Shown: one piece after another, positions 1 to 11,721 of the stretch
How the letters are laid out: each line of letters opens with the position of its first letter
How positions within the stretch are numbered: the stretch's first letter is position 1
Origin: Cladophialophora immunda
Lineage: Eukaryota > Ascomycota > Eurotiomycetes > Chaetothyriales > Herpotrichiellaceae
Reading direction: 5' to 3'
NCBI RefSeq assembly: GCF_000835495.1
Contig: NW_015622547.1
Location: forward strand, 434,001-498,000
Length of the DNA: 64,000 nucleotides
Position numbers and translations under genes: made by a program
The notes under the pieces: generated by a model
The model's database searches: none
Told to the model about the DNA's origin: nothing
Seen by the model: the letters and a program-made list of their open reading frames with translations, nothing else

Positions 1-268
1 AGGCTCCTTATTGCTGTGCACAGCACGCTGCAAAGTTACCAACTTGCACCTAGATGGACTCGATAATCACTTACTCGTTGCCTTGTCCGTTGCTGAAAGA
101 CCAACCAGTCCCTGAGAGCTCAGTGTCCGTGTGATACTGAAGGTAAGCGAGAGCATTTTCGCCTGCTAGATTCATTGGATCTGAGCCAATGTTCTTGAGA
201 GAGGTCGGCCATCTCAGGTCCCTGACTGTGAAGGATACGATCGTTGGGTCTTCTGTGGCCATGTTCAT
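1..268 (-). CDS. Enolase-superfamily sugar-acid dehydratase (L-galactonate/L-fuconate dehydratase-like), N-terminal part
   Basis: The gene starts at 268 and runs off the left edge. Exon 1 is 268-75, the intron 74-28 (GTAAGT to TTTGCAG, 47 bp), and exon 2 starts at 27. The spliced protein carries the N-terminal capping-domain signature of the mandelate racemase/enolase superfamily: VRDLRWPTS near residue 15, a GSDPMN segment, and SNGQGNDVLCTAI across the splice junction. This pattern is typical of fungal L-galactonate dehydratase (GaaB/LGD1 class) and L-fuconate dehydratase, which remove water from sugar acids to give 2-keto-3-deoxy acids. The metal and catalytic residues lie in the missing C-terminal barrel, so the substrate cannot be fixed. 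Its divergent neighbour is a DHDPS-family aldolase, the next enzyme class in the D-galacturonate pathway, which favours the galactonate assignment. Family certain, substrate inferred. Confidence 0.8.
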
Positions 269-358
269 CCCAGGTTCGTATAATTGATGTACGAAGGGAG
301 TAATTCCAGGCGAAAGCTGACCATGTTCATTCAGTACCGACCTAATCCCTAGCTGTTG

Positions 359-385
359 TCGGAATTATCGGAAAGCTGGTCGGAA
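359..385. promoter_or_regulatory. Three TCGGAA direct repeats in a divergent promoter
   Basis: TCGGAA occurs at 359, 368 and 380 inside the 247-bp space between the divergent dehydratase (start 268) and aldolase (start 516). CGG-containing direct repeats are typical half-sites for Zn2Cys6 regulators. An oppositely oriented TCCGAA lies at 452. The known galacturonate-response element of Aspergillus (CCNCCAAT type) is not seen exactly. Binding is inference. Confidence 0.4.
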
Positions 386-515
386 CGTCTAACGAAGGTC
401 TTGGGGTTACCAAAGCCTGCCTATCCATGCGGAGAAGCTTTCCTTGCCCCCTCCGAATATCTGGTAACATCAACCAGACGGAAGGTCTGCGAGAGCGAAA
501 GTGATCGTGTGAGAC

Positions 516-1879
516 ATGTCTAAATTGACTTCAGCGCTCCGGCCTGGCGTGTATGCTCCGGTATTAACACCCTTTATAGGTGAAATACAACAAGAAGTTG
601 ACTTGCCAGCATTTCGAGCTGGAGTCCTAAGACTAGCAAAGCTGGGCGTCGGGTTAGTCCTGAGCGGCACATTGGGAGAAGGAAACCTCCTTTCGAGATG
701 CGAACGGAAAGTTTTGGTCAAAAATGCAAGAGAGGTGTTAGAAGAGAGCGGTCTTTATCGATCCGTACCCATAATTGCCGGGGCAGGGGCTGCGAGCCTT
801 AGAGAGACCATTGAAATTGTTAAAGATGCTGCCGATGAAGGTGCTGATGCTGTGTGAGTCGAATTTAGTCATGAAAGAAGCGACCACTGATAATCCGAAC
901 CAGCATTGTCGTCGCTCCGGCATATTATGCATTTGTCTTTGGAAGAGACAAGGCAACTTTGAAGGAGTTCTTCGTCTCTGTCGCCGATGCTAGTCCAGTG
1001 CCAGTGATGCTATACAATGTACGTCTTATTTCGGTGATGTCGGATGGCACATCCTGACTCTCCCAACATAGATTCCGTTCGCTACCGGAGGGATTGACCT
1101 CGACGCCGACTTCCTCATCGACATATCGTGAGTTCAATGAAGCCAGTTAGGAGCGACTCCGTAACTGATCCAGAGCCGCCATCAGAGAACATCCAAATAT
1201 CATGTTTGTGCTCTAGCAAAAGTCGTGGCTTTTCTTTTTCTGATTGATTCGGAATAGCGGTGTGAAGCTCACCTGTTTCAATGTCTCCAAAGGCCACCGA
1301 GTAGCCCTGCACATTGGCTCACCAGAATATCGGGAAAGACATAAACTGCCTTTTCTGGTTCTCGCTGGTTCCACGGATTACCTGCTGCCCGCGATAGTCG
1401 CTCGGCACCATGGCTGTATTGGGGGACCGTATGTCATTTGCTTTTCGTGGCGTCTGTCGCTGACTGCAGCAGAGTCAATCTGTATCCTAAGGTCTGCTTG
1501 AGATTGTTTCAACTGGGTACAAAGGCTCTGGAAGTGGGAAGCCCCGAAATGTCAGGCATAACCAGTCCCGCCAGCTGCAGTGCTAACGACTGAGCAGGTT
1601 TAAAGAAGCCCAGGAACTGCAGGACTTGGTGACAAAGGCAGACTCATACATTAATCGAGTTGTACGTGAACTGGCCCGGCCTCCTTAGACGAGGAAACTG
1701 ACGCAATACAGGGATTTCTTGGAATCAAATCGGCCATGGACATTCACGTAAGTCCTCAGTACGGGGAGATGAGACTCGGAGGAGATTTCCGTCGACCGCT
1801 GCCACGCCCTACGGATTTTGTGGTGCAGAACATATCCGAGGGACTCTTGGAAGTGTTTGAGAAGGAGAATGCATTGTAA
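516..1879 (+). CDS. DHDPS-family aldolase (2-keto-3-deoxy-sugar-acid aldolase-like)
   Basis: Predicted class I aldolase of the dihydrodipicolinate synthase/N-acetylneuraminate lyase family, about 336 residues, a usual length. Eight exons can be read: 516-853, 904-1018, 1072-1127, 1186-1203, 1258-1428, 1470-1550, 1598-1661 and 1712-1879. All junctions keep phase and restore family motifs: GVYAPVLTPF at the N-terminus, SGTLGEGNLLS, IVVAPAYY, the Schiff-base lysine in GVKLTC, and a C-terminal RRPLPRP. Exon 4 is an 18-nt microexon that supplies the EHPNI segment before the lysine; without it the protein would lack this conserved stretch. Fungal members include the L-threo-3-deoxy-hexulosonate aldolase GaaC/LGA1 and many uncharacterised relatives. 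Divergence from a galactonate-dehydratase-like gene supports sugar-acid breakdown. The 41-bp fifth intron and the weak GTCAGG donor at 1551 are the least certain junctions. Confidence 0.85.
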
Positions 1880-2250
1880 TGAGCCGCAGGCTTGAATCTG
1901 TCGAGCCGTTGCTGGAGCAGCATCTATACAGGGCAAACAGTAACTGAGCTTTTATTCCGTGAGCGTAGACTGAGGACATTCCACTCCAGCCACGGTCGAA
2001 ATAACATGACACCTTAGCTCCTCAATCATAGATACTGGGTGGTTTCAATGTTGATCCCTAGGGTAGGTGTCTCTGTAGGCACAAGCCATCGGCAGACAAC
2101 CGCCGCGGCTGACCTTCCTCGAGCCTTGAGATGCAGACAACCTCAGAAACGTCTCCACCTCTTCACGAGATGACCACATCTGCATTCGTGTACGTTCCAT
2201 CCTTGAATAGCTACTATAAGCTCTAGGTGGCGGCCGTGACTACTACGATT

Positions 2251-4636
2251 ATGTCCGTGGAGACATCCGACTGTGCCCCGGTTAAACGCCCTCGGGGGAA
2301 GTATGCTTCCCAGGCCTGGTATGTCATTGACGTCCATCTACAAGATACTGTGGGACTACTATTAACATCTTACAAGCATCCAGTGCCGTCAGAGCAAACT
2401 AAAAGTAGAGACTCGACCAGCTTGCTTTGTCCTCGTTGCACATTCTGACGCTGTCTAGTGTTCTGGTCAATGTCCATGTCAGCGCTGCATTCAACGAGGA
2501 CTATCCTGTCAATTTTCACAAGAGGTAGAATATGTGAACCTCGGGCCGAGCAATGATAACAGCCAGTCTATATCTGCCGGTCCTTCTCTATCCCAATGGA
2601 ATCAGCAGTCCGCGCCAACTTCCACAACCATGGAACAGAGATTAATCAGGCTGGAGGGAAAGGTAAATGCGCTTCTCTATCCTCAAAGGGAAGGAAGCGT
2701 CAGATCAGATGAAGCCGCCGAGAGCCCGTTTGACGTTGTCGAGGATTGCCAGGGTAGGTATTGTGGGCATCTTGGAACCAGCATCTAATGTTATCCCGGA
2801 ACAGGTGACACGACATTCGAGGCTCCATTATCGGCACTGAATGCAAATCTGGAGTCTATGAAGGCGCAGCTTGGCTTGCAAGATTGGGCACCCGACCGGA
2901 CGCCCGCAAGTTCGACTCGGCGAGATCTCACAGATTCTCAGACAACAGGTGAATCCATAAGAGGGGTACGGGTGGGATCACAATTTCTACCCTTCCCCAG
3001 CCCGGCGGACTACCAGAACTATGTCGATTTCTTCTTTGAAGATATCAACCCTTGCCACTCCTGTGTTAATGAGTCGGACTTTAAGCATAAGAACCGAAAT
3101 CTTGCGCGTGGCGCGTTTGCACGCAGCGACGACATCTGCTTCCTGGCCTTGAACTACATAATTTTTGCCTGTGCGGATATACTTCGCAATGTTGACCCTG
3201 TGCAGGAATCGACATCGGCGCCCTGTCCTGGTTGGAAGTGGTTTCTAGCATCCGACGCACTGCTCCGCAAACGGAAGCTCAGCGGAAAAGCAGATCTATG
3301 TCTCATTCAGTTCTTGATCTACGAGGTCTGCCTGAGCAACTCGAATCGGAGACGTTTGTGCTAACTTCTGTCAAAGGCCTTTTATTTGGTGCACGCTGAC
3401 AGATCGAGTGCCGCCTACAGTGCAATTGGCATTGCTTGCAGGCTCTGTTTTCAGCTGGGGCTCCATAACGAGCCGCGCTGGGGCAAAGATCACAGCCCTT
3501 ATGCAGTGCACATGCGTCAGCGCGTCTTCTGGACTGTCTATTTTGTCGACCGTCGCATCTCTCTAAGCTGTGGACGGCCATATGGGATCAGAGACTCCGA
3601 TATCCGCGTGGACAAACCTGAATGGATCTATGACAAGGTTGGTCGTTGGGTTTCATGCTCACACAATACACGACACTGAAAGTCCGCCCAGATGCTTAGT
3701 ACAAACAGTCCCCCTCCATCACCCGATTCCGAAACATCGGCAATTATGTACCTGGTCTGTATGATTTCCTTTGGAAAGCTGGCTGGTGAGGTTTGGGACA
3801 CAATGTTTTCGGCCAGTGTGGATGGACCTAGTTCCGAGGCCATTGCTATACTCGACGCAAAGATCAAACACTGGAAAGAAACCACTCTCCCAACTATACC
3901 GCTCCTACCGCGACATACTTCACCAACGCGACGCCATCTCCGACAGCAACTTTTGGTCAACACAGTAAGCTTGAGCAATCCAGGCCTCTTCATCAATTGA
4001 CTCACGCTCTTTCCGTAGCGCATCAGTCATTTGCGACTTCTACTCCGTCGTCGAGAAATGGTATCACTCAAGTATAGCGCCAGTACAGGTCTTCTCTGTG
4101 GAACCCTGGCGACAGATATCGTCGAGCAGATAAAGGCACACAGCCACGAAATAAGTGAGCCGAGCTCCTTCCGCTTCCATCTTGCAACAACACTTGGAGG
4201 AGCCATCCTCATCCTCGCCACGCTTCTCTGTCGGGATATATCTGAGATCGGCCTGAAATCACAGCATACTGAATACGCGGAGAGCTTTCATGCCGCTGTG
4301 GGAATGTTAAAGGAGTTGGCCCAAGTCTTACGTGCCGCACGACGGATTTTCGACGACCTGGAAAGTGTGCTGACCTCTGTGAGATCGATCCTTCTTCGAC
4401 CCCGGACGTCACCACAGAACGACGCCGCAAACTTCACTCCATCAGCTTTTGATGATGTCTTTCCCTACGCTAATCCTGATCTTGCGCATCAAGACCAATT
4501 CACAGAGAACTTTGGATCTCAGGCGACTGCTGGAGGGGAGATTGCCCCTTTCAACTACGATGCTTTTGCAAGCTTGGACAGCTGGGATAGTTATTTTCAA
4601 CAGCCTTCAAGTGAATATGGAGTCCCTTGGATATGA
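2251..4636 (+). CDS. Zn2Cys6 transcription factor with fungal-specific TF domain
   Basis: Start chosen at ATG 2251; the frame upstream opens only with GTG. The DNA-binding domain appears after splicing of introns starting at 2319 and about 2400: C-IQ-C-RQSKLK-C, then CP-C-QR-C-IQRGLS-C, a full Zn2Cys6 binuclear cluster. Further introns fall near 2755, 3328, 3640 and 3966. The middle homology region (fungal_trans) follows, with AFYLVHADRSSAAYSAIG, a GIACRLCFQLGLH helix and the VFWTVYFVDRRISLSCGRP signature. The C-terminus is acidic and aromatic and ends PWI at 4636. The gene lies between the aldolase (tandem) and the TauD dioxygenase (convergent, 44 bp apart), so it may regulate either; nothing in the sequence decides which. 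Class certain, target unknown. Confidence 0.87.
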
Positions 4637-4680
4637 GGGAAAAGATTGAAAATATCTTCGACTGTGCGACCGGGCCGTAT

Positions 4681-5970
4681 CTACGGCAAACCGACACGCC
4701 AGTCTGCCCCTTCCCCATTCAAGCCAAATCTGGTGCTACTCATGTCTTTAACGGTTGTGCGTCTCATATCTCGCGGATATCGTCCTTCATAAGAGCCACC
4801 AGTTGCACGATGCAGGACGGCAGTATTATCCCAAATTATCATATCACCACTCTGTATCCATTCCGCAGTATACCGATATTTTGCTTGTGAAACATGTTCC
4901 AGTAAGTCCTCTATGAGTCTGGCGCTTTCGTCTCTGCTCATTCCCTTGATGTGATGAACATATGATGCGATATAGAGGTTCTAGACGATCGTCAGTGATG
5001 AGGCGTGCGATAAAACGACGCAACACTATTGCATACCATTCGGTCAGCCGACTCATGTTTCTGCACAAGCAAGTGGTGGCTCAACGGCAATTTCTCAGGA
5101 TCTGTATCCTTGAAATATTCTGGAACAGCTTTTTTCCGAGAGTGAAATAGCGAGTGGGCAGCAACAAGGCCCTCAAGTCGACGTTTCTGATCATCAGACA
5201 GGTCGTCGTAGGCCGTTCGAGAGTCTGCAAACTGTACCTGGATCTCAGCTTCACGTTAATCTCGATAGTGACGGATAATATACCTCGGTGTGTCCCCCAG
5301 TACCAGCGGGGGGAATCTTGTGGGCTAATAACAATGAATGGCCAGCGCGTCTGCCATTGAACGAGGAGTCTGTATGGAACAGCTCATTTGCCTGGCAGTC
5401 GTCCGTCAGCTGGTGATGTCAACGGTCTTCAGTTTGCAAACATTGTACCTTGTTCCCAATCACTTGTGCAGCCGTCAAAGGAGCAACATCCCCTGTTTGA
5501 GGATCGATGTTGCCAGCATCAAAAAGCTCAGGGTAGGCCAATCTGTGGATCCGGCCTGCCTTCTGATAAGGTCGGACGTCGTCGAGTTCCCCAAAATAGC
5601 GAGAAAATTCGATATGTGCTTCATCCGATAAATTCGTCTTCCGACAGACTACTACACCATACTAGTCCAATCATCAGTGAGAGCCAACTGTCAGCTCGTG
5701 GCCACCCACTTTATCAACAAGCTTGCGGATCTCTCGATATAGTTCTGGAGTGATGGGTTTCTCCCATTCCACGCCCTGCAGCTCACATGCAAATGTAGGG
5801 TGCAGAGGAATGACTCGAAGGTTGAATTCCGATATTACAAAGGGCTCTGGGATATGACCTTCGATATCCAGTGGCACCCAAGTTGGCGTCGGCTTGATCG
5901 AAATGACAGCCTTACCAACGGTCTCAGTGGCCGTTGTCGTCATCATGGCAGTTGAAGCATTCTTGAACAA
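4681..5970 (-). CDS. TauD/TfdA-family Fe(II)/2-oxoglutarate dioxygenase
   Basis: Non-haem iron dioxygenase of the taurine/2,4-D dioxygenase family. Read in reverse from ATG 5970 (an alternative in-frame ATG is at 5946), five exons splice to a protein with NLRVIPLHPTFACELQGVEW, then YGVVVCRKTNLSDEAHIEFS, the metal-binding HTD in NELFHTDSSFNG, the distal metal His in TAVLHRATGG, and the 2-oxoglutarate-binding Arg region RRTTVKD. The facial triad is therefore complete. Introns are short, with GTGGGT, GTACAA, GTATAT and GTATGC donors. Fungal relatives act on sulfonates, phenoxy acids or unknown small acids; the substrate cannot be told here. It shares a 462-bp divergent promoter with the sugar-porter MFS gene at 6433, so substrate uptake followed by oxidation is a reasonable inference. 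Confidence 0.88.
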
Positions 5971-6432
5971 TCTAGGGCTGGTGTCGTGAGAATGGCAAGG
6001 GACCTGACGTGTTGCCTTGTCTCATTACACGGAGTCTAATATATGATGGCTACGTGAGAACCGTGCTGGTCAATACCCCGAAGGCACCTCCCAAGCTTGC
6101 AATCCGTTCTCAGTTCGGAAACACATTCTCTCCACACAGAGCGGAAAGGTGCTCGGAAATTTCCTAGCGTTATGGCTCCACTGTCTCCAACCAAGGACTG
6201 ACCTTGCCTTGCCGACAAATATGGATCTGCCATTCTCCCCGTGGGGGAAGTCTCCCCACCGACCGCTCTAATTTCAAATACAATATCTGGGCAGCCATCC
6301 CCAGGTTCGACAAGAGGTCAGGAGAGCATAGGACTGAGGTCAGATTGTAGTCGGCCTCGACAGATTGTACTTGCTCGGGTTATGCCATTACTTCTGCAAA
6401 CACACAATTGTTGACGTATTGACTCTTTTAGA
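5971..6432. promoter_or_regulatory. Divergent intergenic region, dioxygenase and sugar porter
   Basis: 462 bp between two start codons pointing outwards. It must hold both promoters. I see no convincing ORF, tRNA or repeat in it; short reading frames here have no protein-like features. Confidence 0.5.
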
Positions 6433-8466
6433 ATGGACAACGGGTGGGAGAAGCAGACATTCAGTCAGTTTAGAAGTACTGACGGCCCTTCTTTACTTTT
6501 GTGAACTTTGCTGACACCATTAGACAATACGAATCCGTCCTGGTGGAGGGACCCTGGTCTTCGAGTGAACGTCGTCCATTGCATCGGACTCTACTTCTGT
6601 GTCTTCTACCTCGGATATGATGCCTCCCTTCTGAATGGGCTGCAGGCGATGCCGCAATGGAAAAAATACTTCAACGATCCATCCAGCAGCTTTCTGGGCC
6701 TGATTTCTGCTAGTCTTTTCCTGCGTAGGTGTCTTGGCCATTCCCACGGAGAAGGAAAGCTGACTTCCGTCGAAGCGGCCACTATAACTCCCTATATCAG
6801 TTCGGCCATCAATTCGCGATGGGGAAGGAAAGCGTCGCTTGCGGTCGGGTCGGTCATTCTTATCGTGGGAGCATTTGTCAACGCATTCTCCCACAACACG
6901 GGCACTTTCATCGCCGGACGAGTGCTTATTGGCTCCGCGGGTCCCTTTGGCAAAATCACGGCAATCGCACTGCTCCAGGAGATTGCCCATCCAAGGCTGA
7001 GGTCGATCCTGTCAACTTCATTCTACTGCAATTACTACATCGGCTCCACTGCCGCAGCGTGGTTCTGTTTCGGGTCGCTCCACTGGGGGGACACGGACTG
7101 GTCGTGGAGAGCACCCTGCCTCTTCCAGATCTTTGCGCCACTGATGGTGCTGGGTCTTCTGTTCTTCATCCCGGAAAGCCCCCGTGTGAGTGGTCCAGGG
7201 CCGGGAGCTTGTGACCGAAAACTGACTGCGCTGAAAGTGGCTCATTCACCATGATTACACGGAGAAGGCGATAGACATTTTGGCCCAGTATCATGCGAAT
7301 GGAGACCGAAGTGACGAACTGGTGCAGTACGAATACCAGGAAATCTGCCACGCCATCAAGCTGGAACAAGAGAACAACAAGACAAGCTTCGTTGATTTCC
7401 TCAGGTCGCCTGGAAACCGCAGACGTCTGCTCGTTTTGATCACCATGGCCACGGGGACGGTAAGATGCCCAAGTCCACGCGCTCGATATAATGCGCTGAT
7501 TCGAGGTCGTCCAGAATTGGATCGGCAACGGCATCATCACCTACTACCTCGCACCTGTCTTGAAACTCGTCGGGATCACCGACCCGGCCCAGGTCTCCGG
7601 TATAAATGGCGGATTGGCGGTGTGGAATTTGCTCCTCGCCTACGTGGGCTCCCTGAGTGCCGACAGGGCCGGCCGAAGGGTGTTATGGCTGGCGTCAACC
7701 GTCGGCATGCTGGTGTCCTACGTCGTCATGACAGGACTTTCAGGGAGCTTCGCCCACACCCAAAGCCATGCTGTTGGCATCGCAGTCGTGCCCGTCATGT
7801 TCGTGTACTACGGGTTCTACGACATCGGGTGGACGCCTCTGCCCTGTGAGTTGTGCTTGGATTTTCCAGTTGCAATACCCTGACCAGTAACCACATTTCA
7901 GTTTCTTACGGCGCCGAGATTCTACCTTACCATATGCGCCTCAAGGGACTGAGTATCATGCTCTCCGTGCAAAGTATTGCTCAAGCGTTTGTGAGGAAAC
8001 CGCCCCGTATCTTGTTGTGGACCTCCGTCTAACTCGAATGCAGAATCAGTGGGTCAATCCGCTTGCCCTCGCAAACATTACATGGAAATAGTGGGTTTGT
8101 CCCAGACTGTTCCACAAAGCCCGAGAGATTTAACAACGTGCAGCTATATTGTCTATATTGTGCTCATCGTCATGTACCTGGTCCTCATCATCCTGTTCTT
8201 CCCGGAAACGAGGTAAGCACACATTTGCGGCGAAAAGACCGATCAACTCTGGCGGGGTCATATGCTAAGCGGTGCGCAGACGCTTGACCATCGAGGAGGT
8301 CTCGGTGATCTTTGACACCGGGCGTCTGGGCTCTGCCAAAGCCGCCGTCGAGCAATTTAGGCAAGACGAGGCCGAGGTCAGTGTGGTCGACGCGGAAGAC
8401 CTGGGCTGGGAGAAAGGGGACACGGCGCACGTGGAAACGAAGCGGACCAATGCCTCAGTAGCCTAG
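6433..8466 (+). CDS. MFS sugar-porter-family transporter
   Basis: Plasma-membrane sugar-porter-type MFS permease with 12 expected helices. The start is ATG 6433 in a short first exon (MDNGWEKQTF), joined across a GTCAGT...CATTAG intron to NNTNPSWWRDPGLRVN; the longer frame beginning at 6508 uses TTG and is not a eukaryotic start. Later introns restore family signatures: SRWGRKASL after TM2, GRVLIGSAGPFGK in TM4, PESPRWLIHH after TM6, ADRAGRR in the second half, and the terminal FFPETRRLTIEEV. Layout resembles fungal lactose/hexose permease-like proteins. The C-terminal tail is hydrophilic and acidic. It is divergent from the TauD dioxygenase. The substrate could be a sugar, sugar acid or another small carbon source; the family alone does not decide. 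Confidence 0.9.
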
Positions 8467-9061
8467 GATGTCTGCCTCTTGCGATTCTTGAAATCACACC
8501 CAGATGGCACCCCCCTTGGGAAAGGACGCAAGGCGTTGAAGTTTCGGTGTAAAGGATTATGGTTGCTCAGGTCATGGCTCAGGTCCAACAGCGAATACTC
8601 GCATCCGGAAATGGACCTGAACCTCCAGAGAGGCTGATTTGAGTCAGAGGATACTTACGAATCCTACGTACATCGATTTCTGCTGTCTTGTCAATTATCT
8701 GGTGACGGAGGGCGAGCGGGGGTGAGTAAATTAAATGAAAACACGTTGAAAGGGATGAGGGATCGCGGTTCTTATAGTCGGTAGTTGGTAGCCCTCGCCT
8801 AGGATGTAGCCCATTTTTCGATCTTCCTCGCCAACACTTACGCCAAATAGCGGGCGACAAAGTCGGACCCAAGCCTTATGTCGCCGCTGAACTAGGAACG
8901 GGTCGAATTCATTGTCCTCGGAGCACTGTGCGATATCTCAGTACATCCAAATTGTATCGCTAGCAACATGTTGACCCCCATTTCCGAGTCTGCCACATGC
9001 CGACCAAACCCCATCACTGCGCCAGTTTCGCGCCCCTTTCTGAGCTTTCGACTCTGTCCTC
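8467..9061. other. Intergenic, nothing recognised
   Basis: About 600 bp between convergent transporter genes (3' ends at 8466 and 9062). Only short unsupported reading frames are present; it presumably contains both 3' untranslated regions. Confidence 0.5.
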
Positions 9062-10845
9062 TCAGTGCTTCACCTTCTCGCCGCCGTGATCTGGCGTCTC
9101 GGGATCCTTGGTTTTGGTGTTTGTGAAGGACAGCTCTTCGCCAGTTGTATCTTCCAAGTATCCCATTTCCTTCCTGACATGGATCGGCACCACGACGTTT
9201 TCTTCCTTGTAGTACTGGGTGTCGGTGGTGTAGTTCTTGACGACGAACCACAGAATGGGCCAACAGATTGTGGTCAGCGCGAAGATCGCCCCGCCTTCGT
9301 TGATATATGGTTGGGCCGTCGCGTCAGTGGCAAAGCTGACGCAGGTGCCGGCGGAAATCCCTAGAGGCAGAGGTTTATCAGCTGGCTGGTCCTTTGTCGT
9401 CGACAATGGGCTCCTATCAGATTGGCACTTACAGGCAATAAAGAGTCCAGAGATACGGGCGGTCTTCTCAAGTCGATTGGTCAAACATCCAAAGATATAG
9501 ACCACCGTGTTTTGGAAGACGCCGTACTGGCTGACCATGAGAAGGTAGATCACCACGGCACCCGGGTACGCGTCGTCCTTGACGTCGATTTCTGGCCCTC
9601 CGATAGAGCGATCGAAGTTCCAGCTGTGGAGCCAGATGGTCAGGGCAATATAGGTCCCGGTAATGTACGTTGCCAGAATGCCGACCCCGATCATGGCTCT
9701 CCTGCGTCTTGATCCCAACTTTGGGTTGTCAAGTAGCCAGCCATACGCCAAGGTCCATGGAACCTGAATGGCATTTCCGAGCATGGCATTCAACGTACGA
9801 GTGCGGAGGTTGAACGCGTACGCGTTGACTGACGCCATGAACGGGAAGAAGATTTCCGGCGTGAAGAATGTGGGAATGAGAAGCAGTATGACTGGGTCTT
9901 TTAGGAGAGACACCGTTTCGCGGATGTCTTGCCATGCTGAGAGATGTTCGTATTTGGCGATGGCCGTGCCGTCGTTCCTTCGAAGCTTATCAGGGTCGAC
10001 CAGGATGAATGCGAGAGCCATCGAAGCGCATTGAATGATGATGAAAGTGATGTAGACCGAATGGGGAACTCCCAAAGAGTGGGCTAGAGGATTTAGCATT
10101 GAGAAGATCAGGCCCAGGCTGAAGTTTAGAGTGGCTTACCATTCCAGTTGATCCTAGACGGCGCTCATGAATTAGCCTTGTATGGGGACACTGACAAACC
10201 GAGGCGATTCAACACACATACCCAAGAGCGATACATCCACCTACTGTAGCACCAGCGACATTGCTAGTCCACTGCATGGCGCGCCAGAATCCCCGTTGTT
10301 TCTCTTCGGAATAGCCATTGGCCACGAGGGCGGCGGTGGTCCAGAGGAATGCGGCCGTAATTCCCAGGTAAACGCCAGCAACCGCAGGATACCAAAGGTG
10401 CCCGTGGGCGTCAAAATACCACATGGCGCCTACCACTATCAGCTCATGCGTCGCTCCTTGATGGCAACAACAACCCCTCACCTGTATAGAGAGGGTATCC
10501 GGAGATGGCGATGATGATCGTATAACGAGGTCCGAGCTTGCTGAGCACCGTCGGGGTGATGACTCCGGCCAACACAAATGCAGCATATAGCAGGGCATTG
10601 CTGATGTTGGCCATCTGGATCGAACTAGGACGGCCACCTCCTGCTCCGAGGGCCTAGTGATGTTGGAAGACAGCCTTTGACGGCAAGAAGGCGCTGTGGG
10701 GGCTCACCGCAATGGCCAAGTACAGTCCCGGATTGCAAAAGAGCGTTGCGCTGATGACGAGATTCTGTACAAAAGGACTGTCGTCCACCTTGGTCAGACG
10801 AGGTCTATTAGACACTGAATGTGGACTTACTTGTTCCTTCTCCAC
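9062..10845 (-). CDS. UNC93-like MFS transporter
   Basis: Predicted polytopic membrane protein of the UNC93-like branch of the MFS. Start at ATG 10845 (MEKEQVSPHS). Spliced segments give FCNPGLYLAIA joined to ALGAGGGRPSSIQMANISNA (the glycine-rich UNC93 loop), LGPRYTIIIAISGYPLY, GAMWYFDAHGHLWYPAVAG and GGCIALGINWNAHSLGV. The ALGIN signature needs a 14-nt microexon at 10153-10140, between an intron ending at 10154 and an intron 10139-10084; without it the frame breaks. The C-terminal tail, after TTICWPILWFVVKN, is long and hydrophilic. The gene is divergent from the dimethylformamidase-like gene at 11722. Fungal relatives are largely uncharacterised; import or export of a nitrogenous substrate is inferred from context only. 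Confidence 0.88.
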
Positions 10846-11721
10846 GGTGATAAATGGGCATCTTCCATGACTGCGCTATTGACGGCAGTGATTTCAACCG
10901 ACATGATGATGGCTCAATGACAAAGGAAGTAAAGGGTGTGCAAAGCCTTTGTATTCTGAATTCAACATGGAACTACCAGGAAGACTTTGTGGTCTTTGCA
11001 GGCAGGTCCATCAAGATATATCTCCTCGTTGACCGTTTTATCAATTGATGTGTCTATCACGCCGTACCTCCAATATCGGTGGCGTCGAGTAATCTCCATA
11101 GCACAGGGCCTTGGCAGGCTGGCAGAACCTCCCCTCTGCCCTGGCTGTACTGAGTCTAAAAAGCAAAGTAAGAGGTTTGCGATAGTCTGGGAGCCGAGGA
11201 GCCGAAACATCCACGTCGAGCGAAGCGGGATGGCATCGGTAGGGTGGAACTAGTGGGACGATTTCGTCCTAGTTGATTCGTCTGCCGCCGTCTATAGGGT
11301 TCTCGTGGCCCCTTTTCCTTATCTGAGATCGGGAAGAGGGAACCTTGATGACGGTGAACCTTCATAAAAGCTCAATAGCCGATATGAGCACTAGCAGCCA
11401 GAAGACAGAGTCCTTGTAACTTCCCGTCCTCACCCATCCTCATCGCCGAAGAGCATATGGTAGCCAGCATAGCCTTTCCTCTCTTCAGCGTCTTGATAAC
11501 CCGAAACTGAGGAGCACAGCACAAGGTCTATCTTAGGCTAGTGGACTGGAACCGCAAAGCTAGCCGTTGAAGACAACCTGCGCGATTCATTCAAGGTTCC
11601 GACCACGAATGCTGGCTGGCAGAGGTCTGGATGCAAGGAGTGCGCTTATGGAATAGCTATAATAAGACCATCAAGGTTTGGGCACATTTGGCACACTAGG
11701 AGCACAAACCAACTGGCGAAA
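10846..11721. promoter_or_regulatory. Divergent intergenic region, UNC93-like transporter and amidohydrolase
   Basis: 876 bp separating two start codons pointing outwards. Several short reading frames occur but none looks like protein. It should carry the shared control elements of the transporter and hydrolase genes. No clear inverted CGG-CCG palindrome was found by eye. Confidence 0.45.

Noticed and set aside
8579..8872. 97-codon reverse frame in the gap after the sugar porter
   Set aside because: Irregular composition and no family features; lies in the expected 3' region of convergent genes.
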